From Natrinema ejinorense (GTDB lineage: Archaea > Halobacteriota > Halobacteria > Halobacteriales > Natrialbaceae): DNA of 64,000 nucleotides. A program made the position numbers and the translations under genes. The notes under the pieces were generated by a model. That model was given only the letters and a program-made list of their open reading frames with translations. It did not search any database and was not told where the DNA came from. Location: assembly GCF_002494345.1 (NCBI RefSeq), contig NZ_NXNI01000001.1, positions 434,001 to 498,000 on the forward strand, read 5' to 3'. Shown here piece by piece: positions 44,790 through 53,381 of the stretch (its first letter is position 1; every line of letters begins with the position of its first letter).

Positions 44790-45805
44790 CGATCGGTCTC
44801 GGGGTCGGACGACGCGTCGGGACCGGCGCCCGATTCCGTCCCGGTCGCGGCCGTCGCCGTCCCGCCGTCGGCTCTCGTCTCCTGGCCGAGCGCGTCGGCG
44901 AGGTCGTACTCCGACCCCGTCAGGATGTAGAGGACGTCCTCGAGGGGCTCGAGGACTTCGGGGAGACGACGGACGACGAGATAGGTGATCCCCAGCAGGG
45001 CGACGATCGCCAGCGCCTGGGAGATGAAATTGTGCGCGACGATGTAGGACGTTCGATCCGCGGGGGCCCCCATGAACTCCGTGGCGACGTAGACGAGCGC
45101 GTCCTGCTGGAACCAGCCCCACGGGGATGCCAGGCCGATGAAGACGTTCCGGACGAGATTGAGAACCCAGATGACGGCGATGGCCATCACGAAGGGAACG
45201 ACCTTCCGCTTGAGCGGGGCTTTGACCGCGGCGATGAGTCCCCCGAAGATCGCCATGCTGCCGATGCCGGTACAGGACATGACGATGTACGTCGTTCGGC
45301 CGGTGACGGTCTCGTCGGAATCGAACGCAAACCGGCTCTGGTAGCCGTTTGCCCCCTCGTTGATACCGGGACTGTGTCCCAGCAGCTCCATCCCGAAGTG
45401 AGTCTGCGCCGCGGTCGTCTCGATCAGCCAGGTTCGGACGAACGGAATCGTCTCGGCAGGCAGGTAAATCAGCCCCATGAACGCGACCGCTTTCGACAAC
45501 AGGAGCAGCGACTCGCGCCCCTGGACGAGTAGGTAGCCGGTGTAGGCACACAACGGCAGCGCCGCGAGCGTCAGCAGGGTCTCGATCGGGCTCTTGATCT
45601 CGAGGTAGTAGTGGGGCACCATCTTCAGCCAGAAAACCCCGAAGACGACCCACGCCGCTGCGGCGAGGTATCGCGCCGGATCGACGGCACCGTACCACTC
45701 GAGGATCATCGCCACGACGAACACGCCGATCGCGATCCACGCGAGCGAGTCTCCGAGCGGAATCGAACCGATAGTCATCGCGACCGTCGCTGGAAGGGCC
45801 GGCAT
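44786..45805 (-). CDS. artA: Archaeosortase A
   Basis: 339 residues from MPALPATVAM (a start at Met10 is possible), with about eight helices. The exosortase/archaeosortase catalytic triad is visible: Cys178 in VMSCTGIGS, Arg219 in LNLVRNVFI and His258 in YIVAHNF. ArtA cleaves the C-terminal PGF tripartite signal of surface proteins and links them to lipid. The C-terminal 50 residues form an acidic low-complexity tail. No protein with a clear PGF-CTERM was found in this window, so substrates lie elsewhere. Confidence 0.94.
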   Translation of the reverse strand: MPALPATVAMTIGSIPLGDSLAWIAIGVFVVAMILEWYGAVDPARYLAAAAWVVFGVFWLKMVPHYYLEIKSPIETLLTLAALPLCAYTGYLLVQGRESLLLLSKAVAFMGLIYLPAETIPFVRTWLIETTAAQTHFGMELLGHSPGINEGANGYQSRFAFDSDETVTGRTTYIVMSCTGIGSMAIFGGLIAAVKAPLKRKVVPFVMAIAVIWVLNLVRNVFIGLASPWGWFQQDALVYVATEFMGAPADRTSYIVAHNFISQALAIVALLGITYLVVRRLPEVLEPLEDVLYILTGSEYDLADALGQETRADGGTATAATGTESGAGPDASSDPETDR

Positions 45806-45919
45806 ACTCACGTCATTCCGACGGACTCTCCGGCTATCAACTTGACGCCTCGAGACGGGAGGAGTCGCCGACCGAACGACCGCGTACCTTTTTGCAACGC
45901 CCTCGAAAAGGCTAGCCAC

Positions 45920-46699
45920 ATGGTCGACGTCCTCGACAACAAGCGGGCTGCGACGCGATTCCGGATCCTCGTCCAGATCGCCGAGCGCCAGCCCGCGGTC
46001 AGCCAGGGTGAGATCGCCGGGGAAGTCGGCGTGACGAGCCAGGCCGTCAGCGAATACATCCGCGAACTCGTCGACGACGGCCTCGTGGAAAAGGAAGGGC
46101 GGTCGCGCTATCGCGTCACCCGCGAGGGTGTCGACTGGCTCTTCCGCGCGGCCGACGACGTCCGCCGGTTCGCCGACCACGTCACCGGAGACGTGCTGGG
46201 AGCGATGAGCGAGGACGCCTACATCGCGACCGAGGACATCGAAGAGGGCGAGACCGTCTCACTGACGGTCAAAGACGGATTGCTCCATGCCACGCCGGGC
46301 AGCGAGGGCCCGGCAACCGGTATCGCGACCACCGACGCCGAGGCCGGTACCGACGTCGGCGTCACCAGCTTCGAGGGCGTCATGGAACTCGATCCCGGCT
46401 CCGTGACCGTTCTACAGGTCCCCTCGATCCGCACCGGCGGGAGCCGCGCGATCGACGCCGGAACTGTCACCGAGGCCTGCGACGGGGCCGATGTCGTGGT
46501 CGCCGCCGGCGTCGAGGCCGTCGTCGCCTGTCGACAGGCGGGGACCGATCCCGACGTTACCTTCGCCGTCGGCGAGGTCGCAGCCGACGCCGCGAGCCAC
46601 GGCCTCGCGGTCACCGCCGTCGCCACGACCGACGCCGTCGGCCGAGTCACCGATGCACTCCGGGACGCCGACGTCTCCTACGAAGTGCTCGAGGGCTGA
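45920..46699 (+). CDS. Winged-helix transcriptional regulator with ligand-binding-like C-domain
   Basis: 259 residues from MVDVLDNKRAATRF (ATG 45920). The wHTH spans 1-75 with QPAVSQGEIAGEVGVTSQAVSEYIRELVDDGLVEKEGRSRYRVT. The C-terminal part (about 105-255) alternates beta strands and helices (ITATEDIEEGETVSLTVKDGLLHA in outline) and resembles conserved haloarchaeal/euryarchaeal regulators with a DUF7839-type domain. Divergent from artA across about 115 nt, so it may regulate that promoter. Confidence 0.8.
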   Translation: MVDVLDNKRAATRFRILVQIAERQPAVSQGEIAGEVGVTSQAVSEYIRELVDDGLVEKEGRSRYRVTREGVDWLFRAADDVRRFADHVTGDVLGAMSEDAYIATEDIEEGETVSLTVKDGLLHATPGSEGPATGIATTDAEAGTDVGVTSFEGVMELDPGSVTVLQVPSIRTGGSRAIDAGTVTEACDGADVVVAAGVEAVVACRQAGTDPDVTFAVGEVAADAASHGLAVTAVATTDAVGRVTDALRDADVSYEVLEG

Positions 46700-46825
46700 G
46701 ACCACCCATGGCACTCCGACTGGTCGCCTCCAGAACGTCCTCACGAGCCACCGCTCGTCGTTCGACGGAAAGCCGAAAACAGCTCGCGTCCCTCGTGACC
46801 GACACGACCCGTCGTCGCGGCGATC

Positions 46826-47593
46826 TCAACCGATATACCGCAGGTCGTCGTCGGTCGGCACGTCCATCGCCTGTTGTTGTTCCATCTCCTGAATCTTGCC
46901 GATGACTTCCTCCATCTCGTCGGCCCGCTCGTCGAGGGACTCGTAGTCGAGATCGAAGCCGAGTACCGCCTCGAGCACCTCGAGGACCGACCGAGCGCTT
47001 TTCGGGTCGACGAGGTAGCCGCTGGTTTCGCCCATGAGACACGCCGCCTCGAACCCGCGTCGATCGCCCAGTCCTAACAGGAGCCCGGAGACGCCGACGA
47101 TACCGCCAGCGGGCTCGTCCTCGCGGAACTCGACGCCCGCGTCCTCGAGCGTCTCGAGCATCGATTCGTCGCTGACGGCCCCGACGACGGCGTACTCCTC
47201 GATGAGTTCACCGGTCGGAACGCCGCCGAGCGCGTACACCTCGCTCACGCCGAACTCCTCGGCGATGTCGAGGAAGGCGTCGGTCAGCGTGTAGTGACCC
47301 GCGTTGCTCTGGGCCTGATGATCGCCGGTCAGGAGCAGCAAATCCCGGCCCTCGGGCACGTCGATGGCGTACATCTCCGCACAGGTCAGTTCCGAGACGC
47401 CGTCCTCGACGCTTACCTGCGGCGGGAACTCCCGGGAATAGAGCCGCCGGACGAGCGTGCTCTCCCCTTCGAGTTCCTCGAGCAAGTGCTCGACGGCGAG
47501 GGTGCCGACGTGACCGACCCCCGGCAACCCCTCGACGAGAACGGGGTCGTCCAGTTCGACCTCGGCGACGACGTCGATCTCGAGTTCGTCCAT
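46826..47593 (-). CDS. Proteasome assembly chaperone 2 (PAC2) family protein
   Basis: 255 residues. PAC2 features: DPVLVEGLPGVGHVGTLAVEHL at the N-terminus, LLLLTGDHQAQSNAGHY, YALGGVPTGEL, then GLLLGLGDRRGFEAACLMGETSGYLVDPKSA. A C-terminal helix rich in Glu/Gln (about 225-245). Archaeal PAC2-like proteins assist 20S proteasome biogenesis or remain uncharacterised. Downstream gene of the nop10/aIF2-alpha/ribosomal protein cluster, 6 nt after nop10. Confidence 0.88.
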   Translation of the reverse strand: MDELEIDVVAEVELDDPVLVEGLPGVGHVGTLAVEHLLEELEGESTLVRRLYSREFPPQVSVEDGVSELTCAEMYAIDVPEGRDLLLLTGDHQAQSNAGHYTLTDAFLDIAEEFGVSEVYALGGVPTGELIEEYAVVGAVSDESMLETLEDAGVEFREDEPAGGIVGVSGLLLGLGDRRGFEAACLMGETSGYLVDPKSARSVLEVLEAVLGFDLDYESLDERADEMEEVIGKIQEMEQQQAMDVPTDDDLRYIG

Positions 47594-47599
47594 ACCGTA

Positions 47600-47779
47600 T
47601 CAGCGGTTGCGACGTTTAAGAGCGCGTCGGTACTCGCCGTGTGGGTCGGTCGGATCCAGCGGTGCCGGGGCGCTGTTTACCGTCTCCGCACCACACGACG
47701 GGCAGGTCGCAGAAAGGGAATACACCGGACGGTCGTGGGCCTCGCGCCACGCCGAACACACCCGGATGTCGGATTTCAT
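47600..47779 (-). CDS. nop10: H/ACA RNP protein Nop10
   Basis: 59 residues from [20 protein letters not shown]. Zinc-site cysteines at C8, then C25 and C28 in TCPSCGAET; family members usually have four ligands and the N-terminal pair is reduced here (C8 with a nearby His). The SAPAPLDPTDPHGEYRR C-terminus matches Nop10. It stabilises Cbf5 in the box H/ACA pseudouridylation complex. Overlaps the aIF2-alpha stop by one base. Confidence 0.93.
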   Translation of the reverse strand: MKSDIRVCSAWREAHDRPVYSLSATCPSCGAETVNSAPAPLDPTDPHGEYRRALKRRNR

Positions 47780-48579
47780 TACTCGTCGTCGGTGCGGCGT
47801 TCGCGGTGGTACTCGCCGCTGCCTCCGTGACCGGCGATCGCGGCGATCGCCCGGTCGGCGCTCGCCTCGAGCGCTGATTCGGCGGTCTTGTAGTTGGGTG
47901 CCTGCACCTCGATGCGGTACTCGGGCGCGCCGACGTAGCTCACTTCGAGGTCGACTTCTTCGGGCACCTCGCCGTTGCCTTCGGCCGCTTCGAGCGCCTC
48001 GCGGATGCCGTCGACGCCGCTTGGCGACGGGTTCTCGAGGTCGACGTAGCCGGTGACGTTGACGTAGGGCACCGAGACGTTCTCGCGGGCCGTTTCGACG
48101 ATCGCGTCGACCTCGTCGTCGTCGAGATCGGTGTCCTCGAGGGCTTCCTCGCCGTGGATCGCGGCCTGCTTGAAGCCCTCGTAGAGCCCGCCGTGGATGG
48201 CGATCAGTTCGTTGGCGATGGCGGTGTAGTCCTCGTCGGCGATCTCCTCGCCGAAGGCCAGTTCCATCCAGTTGTCGGCCTTCTGCTCGTTTTTCCACTC
48301 CTGGATCTTGTCGGAGCGCTGGTGGTCGTTGACGTCCTTCAGGGAGAGGTCGATCTGCTGGGACCCCTTGTCGACGTCCAAGACCTTACAGACGGCGATC
48401 TGGCCTTCGCGGACGTGATCGCGGACGTTCTTGATCCACCCGCTCGCGACTTCCGAGATGTGGATCAGACCGCGTTTGTCCTCGTACTCCTCGAGATCGA
48501 CGAAGACGCCGAAGTCCTCGATTTCGTCGATCTTGCCGACGACGAGTTCGCCGGGATCGGGCCAGCCGCTGTACTTCAT
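47779..48579 (-). CDS. Translation initiation factor aIF2 subunit alpha
   Basis: 266 residues. The S1 domain spans 1-85 ([49 protein letters not shown]), followed by a helical domain and a C-terminal alpha/beta domain that binds aIF2-gamma. The regulated Ser position of eukaryotes corresponds to the S1 loop near residue 45-50. Delivers initiator tRNA with the beta and gamma subunits. The C-terminus has a [15 protein letters not shown] tail. Overlaps S27e by 4 nt. Confidence 0.96.
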   Translation of the reverse strand: MKYSGWPDPGELVVGKIDEIEDFGVFVDLEEYEDKRGLIHISEVASGWIKNVRDHVREGQIAVCKVLDVDKGSQQIDLSLKDVNDHQRSDKIQEWKNEQKADNWMELAFGEEIADEDYTAIANELIAIHGGLYEGFKQAAIHGEEALEDTDLDDDEVDAIVETARENVSVPYVNVTGYVDLENPSPSGVDGIREALEAAEGNGEVPEEVDLEVSYVGAPEYRIEVQAPNYKTAESALEASADRAIAAIAGHGGSGEYHRERRTDDE

Positions 48580-48749
48580 CGTGACTCGACTGTTTCGAGG
48601 ATCTCGTGTTCGATCTCGGCTTTGCCGCCGGTCGGTCGCACGAGCGTCGTCCCACAGACGGCGCAGGCGACCTCCGAGGAGGCCTTGCCGAAGACGGTCT
48701 GTTCGTTCTCGCAGTCACTGCATCGAACGCTGTAGAAATTTCCTGCCAT
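48576..48749 (-). CDS. rps27e: 30S ribosomal protein S27e
   Basis: 57 residues from [20 protein letters not shown]. Zinc ribbon: CSDC at 10-13 and CAVC at about 29-32. Length and motif match archaeal S27e. Five nt after L44e, coupled to aIF2-alpha. Confidence 0.96.
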   Translation of the reverse strand: MAGNFYSVRCSDCENEQTVFGKASSEVACAVCGTTLVRPTGGKAEIEHEILETVESR

Positions 48750-48754
48750 TGGTA

Positions 48755-49036
48755 TCACTCCTGGAACTCGAGTCGGCCGGCGCGCCATCCCTCGCGGAGG
48801 TGGGCCTTGCCGCATTCGCTGCAGCGGTATTTGAGGTCGGTCTTCTTCGTGGGCTTTTCGCCGCCGGGCACTTTCGAGAAGCGACCGGAGTTCCCGATGG
48901 TCGAACTGTTCCGTCGGGTTCGGCGAGCGTCCCACTTCATGCCGCTCGAGCGGCCGGTTCGGGACTTCTCGACTTCGTGTTCGTGGTGTTCGTTGCAGTG
49001 CGGACAGTACGTATTGAATCGGCGTGGCATCTGCAT
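48755..49036 (-). CDS. rpl44e: 50S ribosomal protein L44e
   Basis: 93 residues from [14 protein letters not shown]. Zinc cysteines in [14 protein letters not shown] and [10 protein letters not shown]; the central [28 protein letters not shown]-like region is rich in basic residues. First gene of the conserved L44e, S27e, aIF2-alpha, nop10, PAC2 cluster. Confidence 0.97.
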   Translation of the reverse strand: MQMPRRFNTYCPHCNEHHEHEVEKSRTGRSSGMKWDARRTRRNSSTIGNSGRFSKVPGGEKPTKKTDLKYRCSECGKAHLREGWRAGRLEFQE

Positions 49037-49199
49037 GGTTATCTCACTTGCTGTGGGCTAAGATAGCGCTGTTTAAAAAGCGTTTGATCGGCGGTTTCCA
49101 CCGCCCCGAGTCGCGGGACGACGGTCGTCTGGATCGCACTCGGCCGACACTGCCGGGGTCTCCGAAGCGTTTAATCCGCTCTCCTGTGAATCACCGGCC

Positions 49200-49478
49200 A
49201 TGAAGCAGCTCATCATCCACGGCGATCCCGGGATTCGCAACGGGGCCATCATCCGATACGAGGCCGACGAGGGGGAGGCGGAGGTGGTCTGTTTCGGGAT
49301 CAACAGAAACGGCGAGTATCACGGTCCCGATCGGGTCCAGCTGTGGTGTACCGTCGGTCGCGAGGACGAGTACGAGGACTACGAGAAGCGAAACTTCACG
49401 CCCCACTTCCTCGACGTCGACCGTGTCGACGCCGAGGACGTCGAGGTCGTCCGGGCGAAGAGCGATCTCGCGATCTAG
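49200..49478 (+). CDS. HAH_0734-type haloarchaeal protein
   Basis: 92 residues starting MKQLIIHGDPGIRNGAIIRYE, followed by VVCFGINRNGEYHGPDRVQLWC and RNFTPHFLDVDRVDAEDV. A conserved small haloarchaeal family with no assigned function. Probably a single cytosolic domain; monocistronic, divergent from the L44e operon. Confidence 0.8.
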   Translation: MKQLIIHGDPGIRNGAIIRYEADEGEAEVVCFGINRNGEYHGPDRVQLWCTVGREDEYEDYEKRNFTPHFLDVDRVDAEDVEVVRAKSDLAI

Positions 49479-49726
49479 TAGCGGTCCACGCCTCCACTGT
49501 GGGATCGAATCCGGCGGTGTGCTCCCCGCCGACCCTGCAGTCGACTGGTGGACCGGTACTAGCTTGGCGGGGTTTTCAGACGGCGTCCGTTTCTGGGGAC
49601 CGGAGACGCCACTGAGCGGACAGCGAGCCCAGCAGCCGACAATCGACGTGTCATCACACGTGACGACCACAAACGGGAAATTCGAGCCGCCGAGAGTGAC
49701 GAATACGCTCGAGTACGACCACGACG

Positions 49727-50173
49727 ATGAGTGATTCCCTGTCAGAGGCGGTCCGGATGCGAGCACGTGCGTTGCTCTCGACGACGCGGTTTGGCCAGTT
49801 CGCCGGCGTCGGGACCGTCGGAGCGGCCGTCGACAACGCGGTGCTCGTGGTGCTGGTCGAGGCGACGGTCCTCGGGCCGATCGTCGCCAAGGTACTCTCC
49901 TGGGAACTCGGTATCGTGATCATTTTCGCGATCAACGAACGCTGGACGTTCGCGGAGTACGGGACGGGTGGTATACGGTCGTTGGGCAGCCGATTCCTGC
50001 GGTCGAACCTGGTCCGATTCGGAGGGTTCCTGGTAACGCTGGGGGTACTCGCCGTGCTCGTCAGACGGTTCGACGTCTGGTACGTGGCCGCGAACGTGAT
50101 CGGGATCGGCATCGGCTTCTTCGTCAACTACACCTGTGAGAGTCTCTACACCTGGCAGGTCCACCAGGAGTAG
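49727..50173 (+). CDS. GtrA-like membrane protein
   Basis: 148 residues with four helices in the GtrA pattern: RFGQFAGVGTVGAAVDNAVLVVL, KVLSWELGIVIIFAINERWTF, a third helix after FLRSNLVRFGGF, and GIGIGFFVNYTCESLYTW. GtrA proteins act with polyprenyl-phosphate sugar transferases, probably in flipping lipid-linked sugars. No glycosyltransferase is adjacent. Followed by initiator tRNA. Confidence 0.88.
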   Translation: MSDSLSEAVRMRARALLSTTRFGQFAGVGTVGAAVDNAVLVVLVEATVLGPIVAKVLSWELGIVIIFAINERWTFAEYGTGGIRSLGSRFLRSNLVRFGGFLVTLGVLAVLVRRFDVWYVAANVIGIGIGFFVNYTCESLYTWQVHQE

Positions 50174-50239
50174 CGGTAGAAATCCGCATACGGCACCCGA
50201 ATCACAACCCTTAACTAGCACACTCGGGTATGATGTGGT

Positions 50240-50314
50240 AGCGGGATGGGATAGCCAGGAGATTCCGGCGGGCTCATAACCCGCAGACCGGTAGTTCAAA
50301 TCTACCTCCCGCTA
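50240..50314 (+). tRNA. Initiator tRNA-Met (anticodon CAT)
   Basis: 75 nt. Begins A1 (AGCGGGA) and ends TCCCGCT plus discriminator A, giving the A1:U72 pair typical of archaeal initiators. Three G:C pairs flank the anticodon loop (GGGCTCATAACCC). T-arm GGTAGTTCAAATCTACC. No intron or encoded CCA. Confidence 0.96.
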
Positions 50315-50384
50315 TGTTTTGGCGCGAACAAATCCGTGAGCGCCATCCATAGCATCCGAACCAGGGAGCAACTTCGCTGCGACC

Positions 50385-50532
50385 GTGGTTCAAATCTACT
50401 TCCTACCGTTTTCGAGGCGCACACCAACGAGGAACGGAGTGAGGAGTGCCTCGAAAATCGTCTCGAGTCGCTGTGAAGGAGACGACGAGGGACCGAAGTC
50501 GGCGTCGTTCAAGTCTCCCTCCTGCCACTTTT
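50385..50532 (+). repeat. Two degenerate copies of the initiator tRNA 3' end
   Basis: 50385-50412 and 50504-50532 each resemble tRNA bases 50291-50320 (T-arm, acceptor 3' strand and following TTTT). The shared core is GTTCAAATCTAC then TCC-TACC; the second copy is more diverged. Spacing is 94 and 119 nt. They may be successive decayed integration sites or tandem duplications; no integrase remains nearby. Confidence 0.55.
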
Positions 50533-50574
50533 CAGGAACGTTGATTCGATCGACAAAACGGCCCGCAGAGCCGT

Positions 50575-51363
50575 TTACGCGTCCGCAGCGAGATAGTCAC
50601 GCAGCCGTCGTCCCTGCGGATAGGTGAACGTCACCGTTCCGTGCAGGATCGATGGCGTCGAGAGCGGCTCGACGGGTGCGAACTCCTGAAACCGCGACCC
50701 TTCGGGGAACTCGAAGTCGACGCGGTCGACCTCGGCCTCGTACAGTTCGCTGACGAAGGGGATCGGGAACTCGAGCAGTTCGCTGACCTGTGCCCGGCCG
50801 CCCGCCGGGTCCGGGAACTGGCGGTGTGCGTAGTAGTGGAGGTGGCCGGTGAGCGTGTCGATTTGGTCGTCACCGACGCTCGCTTCGGCCTCGATGACCG
50901 GCTCGCCGTCGACCGAGAGCGTCGAGACGAGTTCGTCGCCGTCCTCGTCCCAGGTACACGACCCGTCGAGAGCTGGAACGCCACCGTTCTCGCGGGTGTA
51001 GCGCTGCATCTGCGCCGAGTCAGTCCAGTAGCCGACCCAGAACCGGCCGGGGACGGGAACCTCGCCCTGTGCACTACTGATCGCGCGGCTGTCGTGATCG
51101 GCGACTTCGACCGTCAGGTAGGTGAGCGTGTACGGATCGAGGTGACTCGTCCGATCCGCCGACGGCACCTGATACATGTTCAGCTGCACGAGCGTGTTCG
51201 GGTGGGGCTCGAGTCCGGGCGGCAGCGCGGCCTCGAGGACATCGGGGTCGGCCTCGTAGCCGACGATGAGCATGCGAGCGTCCTTGATCAGCTGTGGCGG
51301 CGAGACGGCCGTTCCGTCCGGCATTCCCGTGTACGTCTCCGGAGTGAACTGGTGGTCAGTCAT
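50575..51363 (-). CDS. Acetoacetate decarboxylase-like protein
   Basis: 262 residues. ADC-family features: AVSPPQLIKDARMLIVGYEADPDVLEAALPPGLEP near the N-terminus, NMYQVPSADRTSHLDPYTLTYLTVEV, and a C-terminal beta barrel with GSCTW and SILHGTVTFTYPQ. The catalytic Lys of true acetoacetate decarboxylase was not recognised, so another reaction on a beta-keto or enol compound is possible. Probably in one transcript with the hydrolase 12 nt upstream. Confidence 0.75.
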   Translation of the reverse strand: MTDHQFTPETYTGMPDGTAVSPPQLIKDARMLIVGYEADPDVLEAALPPGLEPHPNTLVQLNMYQVPSADRTSHLDPYTLTYLTVEVADHDSRAISSAQGEVPVPGRFWVGYWTDSAQMQRYTRENGGVPALDGSCTWDEDGDELVSTLSVDGEPVIEAEASVGDDQIDTLTGHLHYYAHRQFPDPAGGRAQVSELLEFPIPFVSELYEAEVDRVDFEFPEGSRFQEFAPVEPLSTPSILHGTVTFTYPQGRRLRDYLAADA

Positions 51364-51375
51364 GGGTGTGTCAGG

Positions 51376-52743
51376 CTACTTGTTCGCTTCGACGCCGAAG
51401 TCCTCGGGCGCGAAGACCTCGGGAACCGGTTCGTCTCGGACGCCGCGGATGTCGTCGAGGACGGGCTTGATGTAGGCCCGGAACAGCTCCGGGCGCTCGC
51501 TCATCGGGAAGTGACCCGTCGCCGTCATCTCGTGGGCGGTCGCGCCGTCGCCGATGGCCGCGGCGGCCTTGCGGGCGTCGTCGGGGTTGGTCAGGTAGTC
51601 GTACTCGCCGTTCATGAGGTACATTCGGACCTGTGTGGCGTCGATGTCGTCGGCGGAGTCGCGATAGTCGTGGTCCATCGAGTAGTAGTGGAGGTCCCCC
51701 TTGAGGACGCCGTTGGCACCCTGTTCGTACAGGTACAGCGTTTCGCGGCGCGCCCACTCCGGTCCGTGCGGGGCCATCAGTCCCCACGTCGCGTGGGAGT
51801 TGACGTCGTTCGCGTTGACGTGTGGGTGATCGAGCCACTGGATGTAGAAGCCGGGCGTGAATAGCCCCGCCTCGAGGCCGATCAGCGCCCGGAACCGCTC
51901 GGGGTACCAGTCGGCCAGTTCGAGCGTGACCGTCCCGCCCATGCTCGAGCCGACGAACACGGGTTCCTCGAGTTCGAGCGCGTCGGCGATCGAGACGATG
52001 GTGTCGGTAAACCGCTCGGCGGTGAGGTCGTACTGGTCGGCCCACCAGGATTCGCTCGACGGCGGCACCGATTTTCCGTGGCGGGGCAGGTCGTAGGCGA
52101 CCACCCGGAAGTGCTCCGTGATTTCTGGATCGTTCAGCACGTGCCGCCACTGCTGGTTGTTACAGCCGGCCGTGTGCTGACAGAGCAGCGGGATGCCGTC
52201 TTCGGGGCCGGCCGCCTCGTAGTAGATGCGGTGGTCGACGCCGTCGAGGTCGACGGTGACGTACTTGCCCGTGATGGGCTCGTCCGTCGCCTCCTGTGGC
52301 CGATTGGTGCCTGCAGTACGCGGTTCGTCCCCGTTGTGTGCGGTCCGCATCAGGTCGAGTGTCCGCTGGAACGCCCGGAAGTTCTGGAAGATCTTCTTGT
52401 GGTTCCCGATCAGGTCGAAGTAGCCCTCCTCGCCCTTGACTGCGGTCCGGTAGAAGGAGGCAAACACCTCGTTGTGGTGGGCCGGTGGGACCTCGCTGAC
52501 GAACTGCTCCCAGGCCTCTCGTGGCCCGACGACGCCGAACGACCACGCGTCGTCCAGCCCCGGCGTCCGAACGTCCTGTATCTCGCCGCCCTGCATCTCG
52601 AGCAAGAAGTGCTCGTCACCGATCCCGACGAGGAAGTCGTCGTCGAACGCGTCCCTGCCGTGTCGTTTCAGCTCCGGATCCGCGTTGACGGTCTCTCGAT
52701 ACTCGCTCCACCACGCGTCGCTGGCTAGCGTGTTCTCTGCCAT
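51376..52743 (-). CDS. SCP2-like domain fused to alpha/beta hydrolase
   Basis: 455 residues. Residues 1-135 resemble a sterol-carrier/SCP2-like lipid-binding domain (DDDFLVGIGDEHFLLEMQGGEIQDVRTP, then WSFGVVGPREAWEQF). Residues 155-440 form an alpha/beta hydrolase with oxyanion region LLCQHTAGCN, nucleophile elbow GSSMGG (Ser267), acid near Asp382 (MNGEYDYL) and His411 (ATGHFPMSE). The N-terminal domain may hold a hydrophobic substrate for the hydrolase. Upstream in the same operon as the ADC-like protein, suggesting a two-step catabolic or detoxifying route that I cannot name. Confidence 0.78.
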   Translation of the reverse strand: MAENTLASDAWWSEYRETVNADPELKRHGRDAFDDDFLVGIGDEHFLLEMQGGEIQDVRTPGLDDAWSFGVVGPREAWEQFVSEVPPAHHNEVFASFYRTAVKGEEGYFDLIGNHKKIFQNFRAFQRTLDLMRTAHNGDEPRTAGTNRPQEATDEPITGKYVTVDLDGVDHRIYYEAAGPEDGIPLLCQHTAGCNNQQWRHVLNDPEITEHFRVVAYDLPRHGKSVPPSSESWWADQYDLTAERFTDTIVSIADALELEEPVFVGSSMGGTVTLELADWYPERFRALIGLEAGLFTPGFYIQWLDHPHVNANDVNSHATWGLMAPHGPEWARRETLYLYEQGANGVLKGDLHYYSMDHDYRDSADDIDATQVRMYLMNGEYDYLTNPDDARKAAAAIGDGATAHEMTATGHFPMSERPELFRAYIKPVLDDIRGVRDEPVPEVFAPEDFGVEANK

Positions 52744-52850
52744 CGATCGGTCTTCGGTCTTCTCCCTAATAGTGTAGTATGGTAACTATCAACTATATTG
52801 GTGGGATCCGCGCCGCCGCTGTCCCTATTCCAGGAACGGTGGACGGCTAC

Positions 52851-53381
52851 TCACTCGATGATCTCGAGTTCGGTGCGATCGACGAGTCCCCGAGCGCTGG
52901 CGTCCGCGCGGGTCACACCGACGGTAATCGTGTAGGTGCCGGGACCGACGGGCTCCCACTCGTCGTCGGCGACCTGGATCCGCTGGGGCCACCGGCGTCG
53001 GAAGCGTTTCCGTTCGTTTCGTGCGAACGAAAAGGTCGCCGGCCGATCGGGAACGGCCCGCGGGACCCGGGAGGCTTCGCGAAGCCCGTCGACCCGCCAC
53101 CGCCAGCGGTTCGGCGACTCGGTCCGGATTCGGACGGGGATCGGGAGCCGATTCCGAAACTCGATGCGGAGTTCGACTGGGTCGCCGGGTTCGTACCGGC
53201 GTCTCTCCGTCGAGACGGTGACGTCGATCGCCCGGTGGCGAACTGCCGTCGGAGTGATCGCGTGGCTGAACGCCGCCCAGTCGATCGTTCGAGCGGTCGG
53301 CTCATCGTCCTCGAGGCCCCCAGGGGTGAACGGCTCGTCGTCCGCGCGCTCGAGCGCGCGAGACTGGTAAATCCGTCTCAT
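52851..53381 (-). CDS. BsuPI-like beta-sandwich protein (hypothetical)
   Basis: 176 residues. The region [25 protein letters not shown], then [13 protein letters not shown], a [15 protein letters not shown] strand, and [14 protein letters not shown] follows the layout of the intracellular proteinase inhibitor (BsuPI) immunoglobulin-like domain. No signal peptide. Its ATG overlaps the stop of the ABC ATPase (53378-53381), so it is the last gene of the peptide-transport operon. Unusually Arg-rich for a haloarchaeal protein. Confidence 0.65.
   Translation of the reverse strand: MRRIYQSRALERADDEPFTPGGLEDDEPTARTIDWAAFSHAITPTAVRHRAIDVTVSTERRRYEPGDPVELRIEFRNRLPIPVRIRTESPNRWRWRVDGLREASRVPRAVPDRPATFSFARNERKRFRRRWPQRIQVADDEWEPVGPGTYTITVGVTRADASARGLVDRTELEIIE

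Noticed and set aside
50340-50574. A second tRNA after initiator tRNA-Met
   Set aside because: Only the T-arm/acceptor 3' part resembles a tRNA; there is no acceptor 5' strand, D-arm or anticodon arm.
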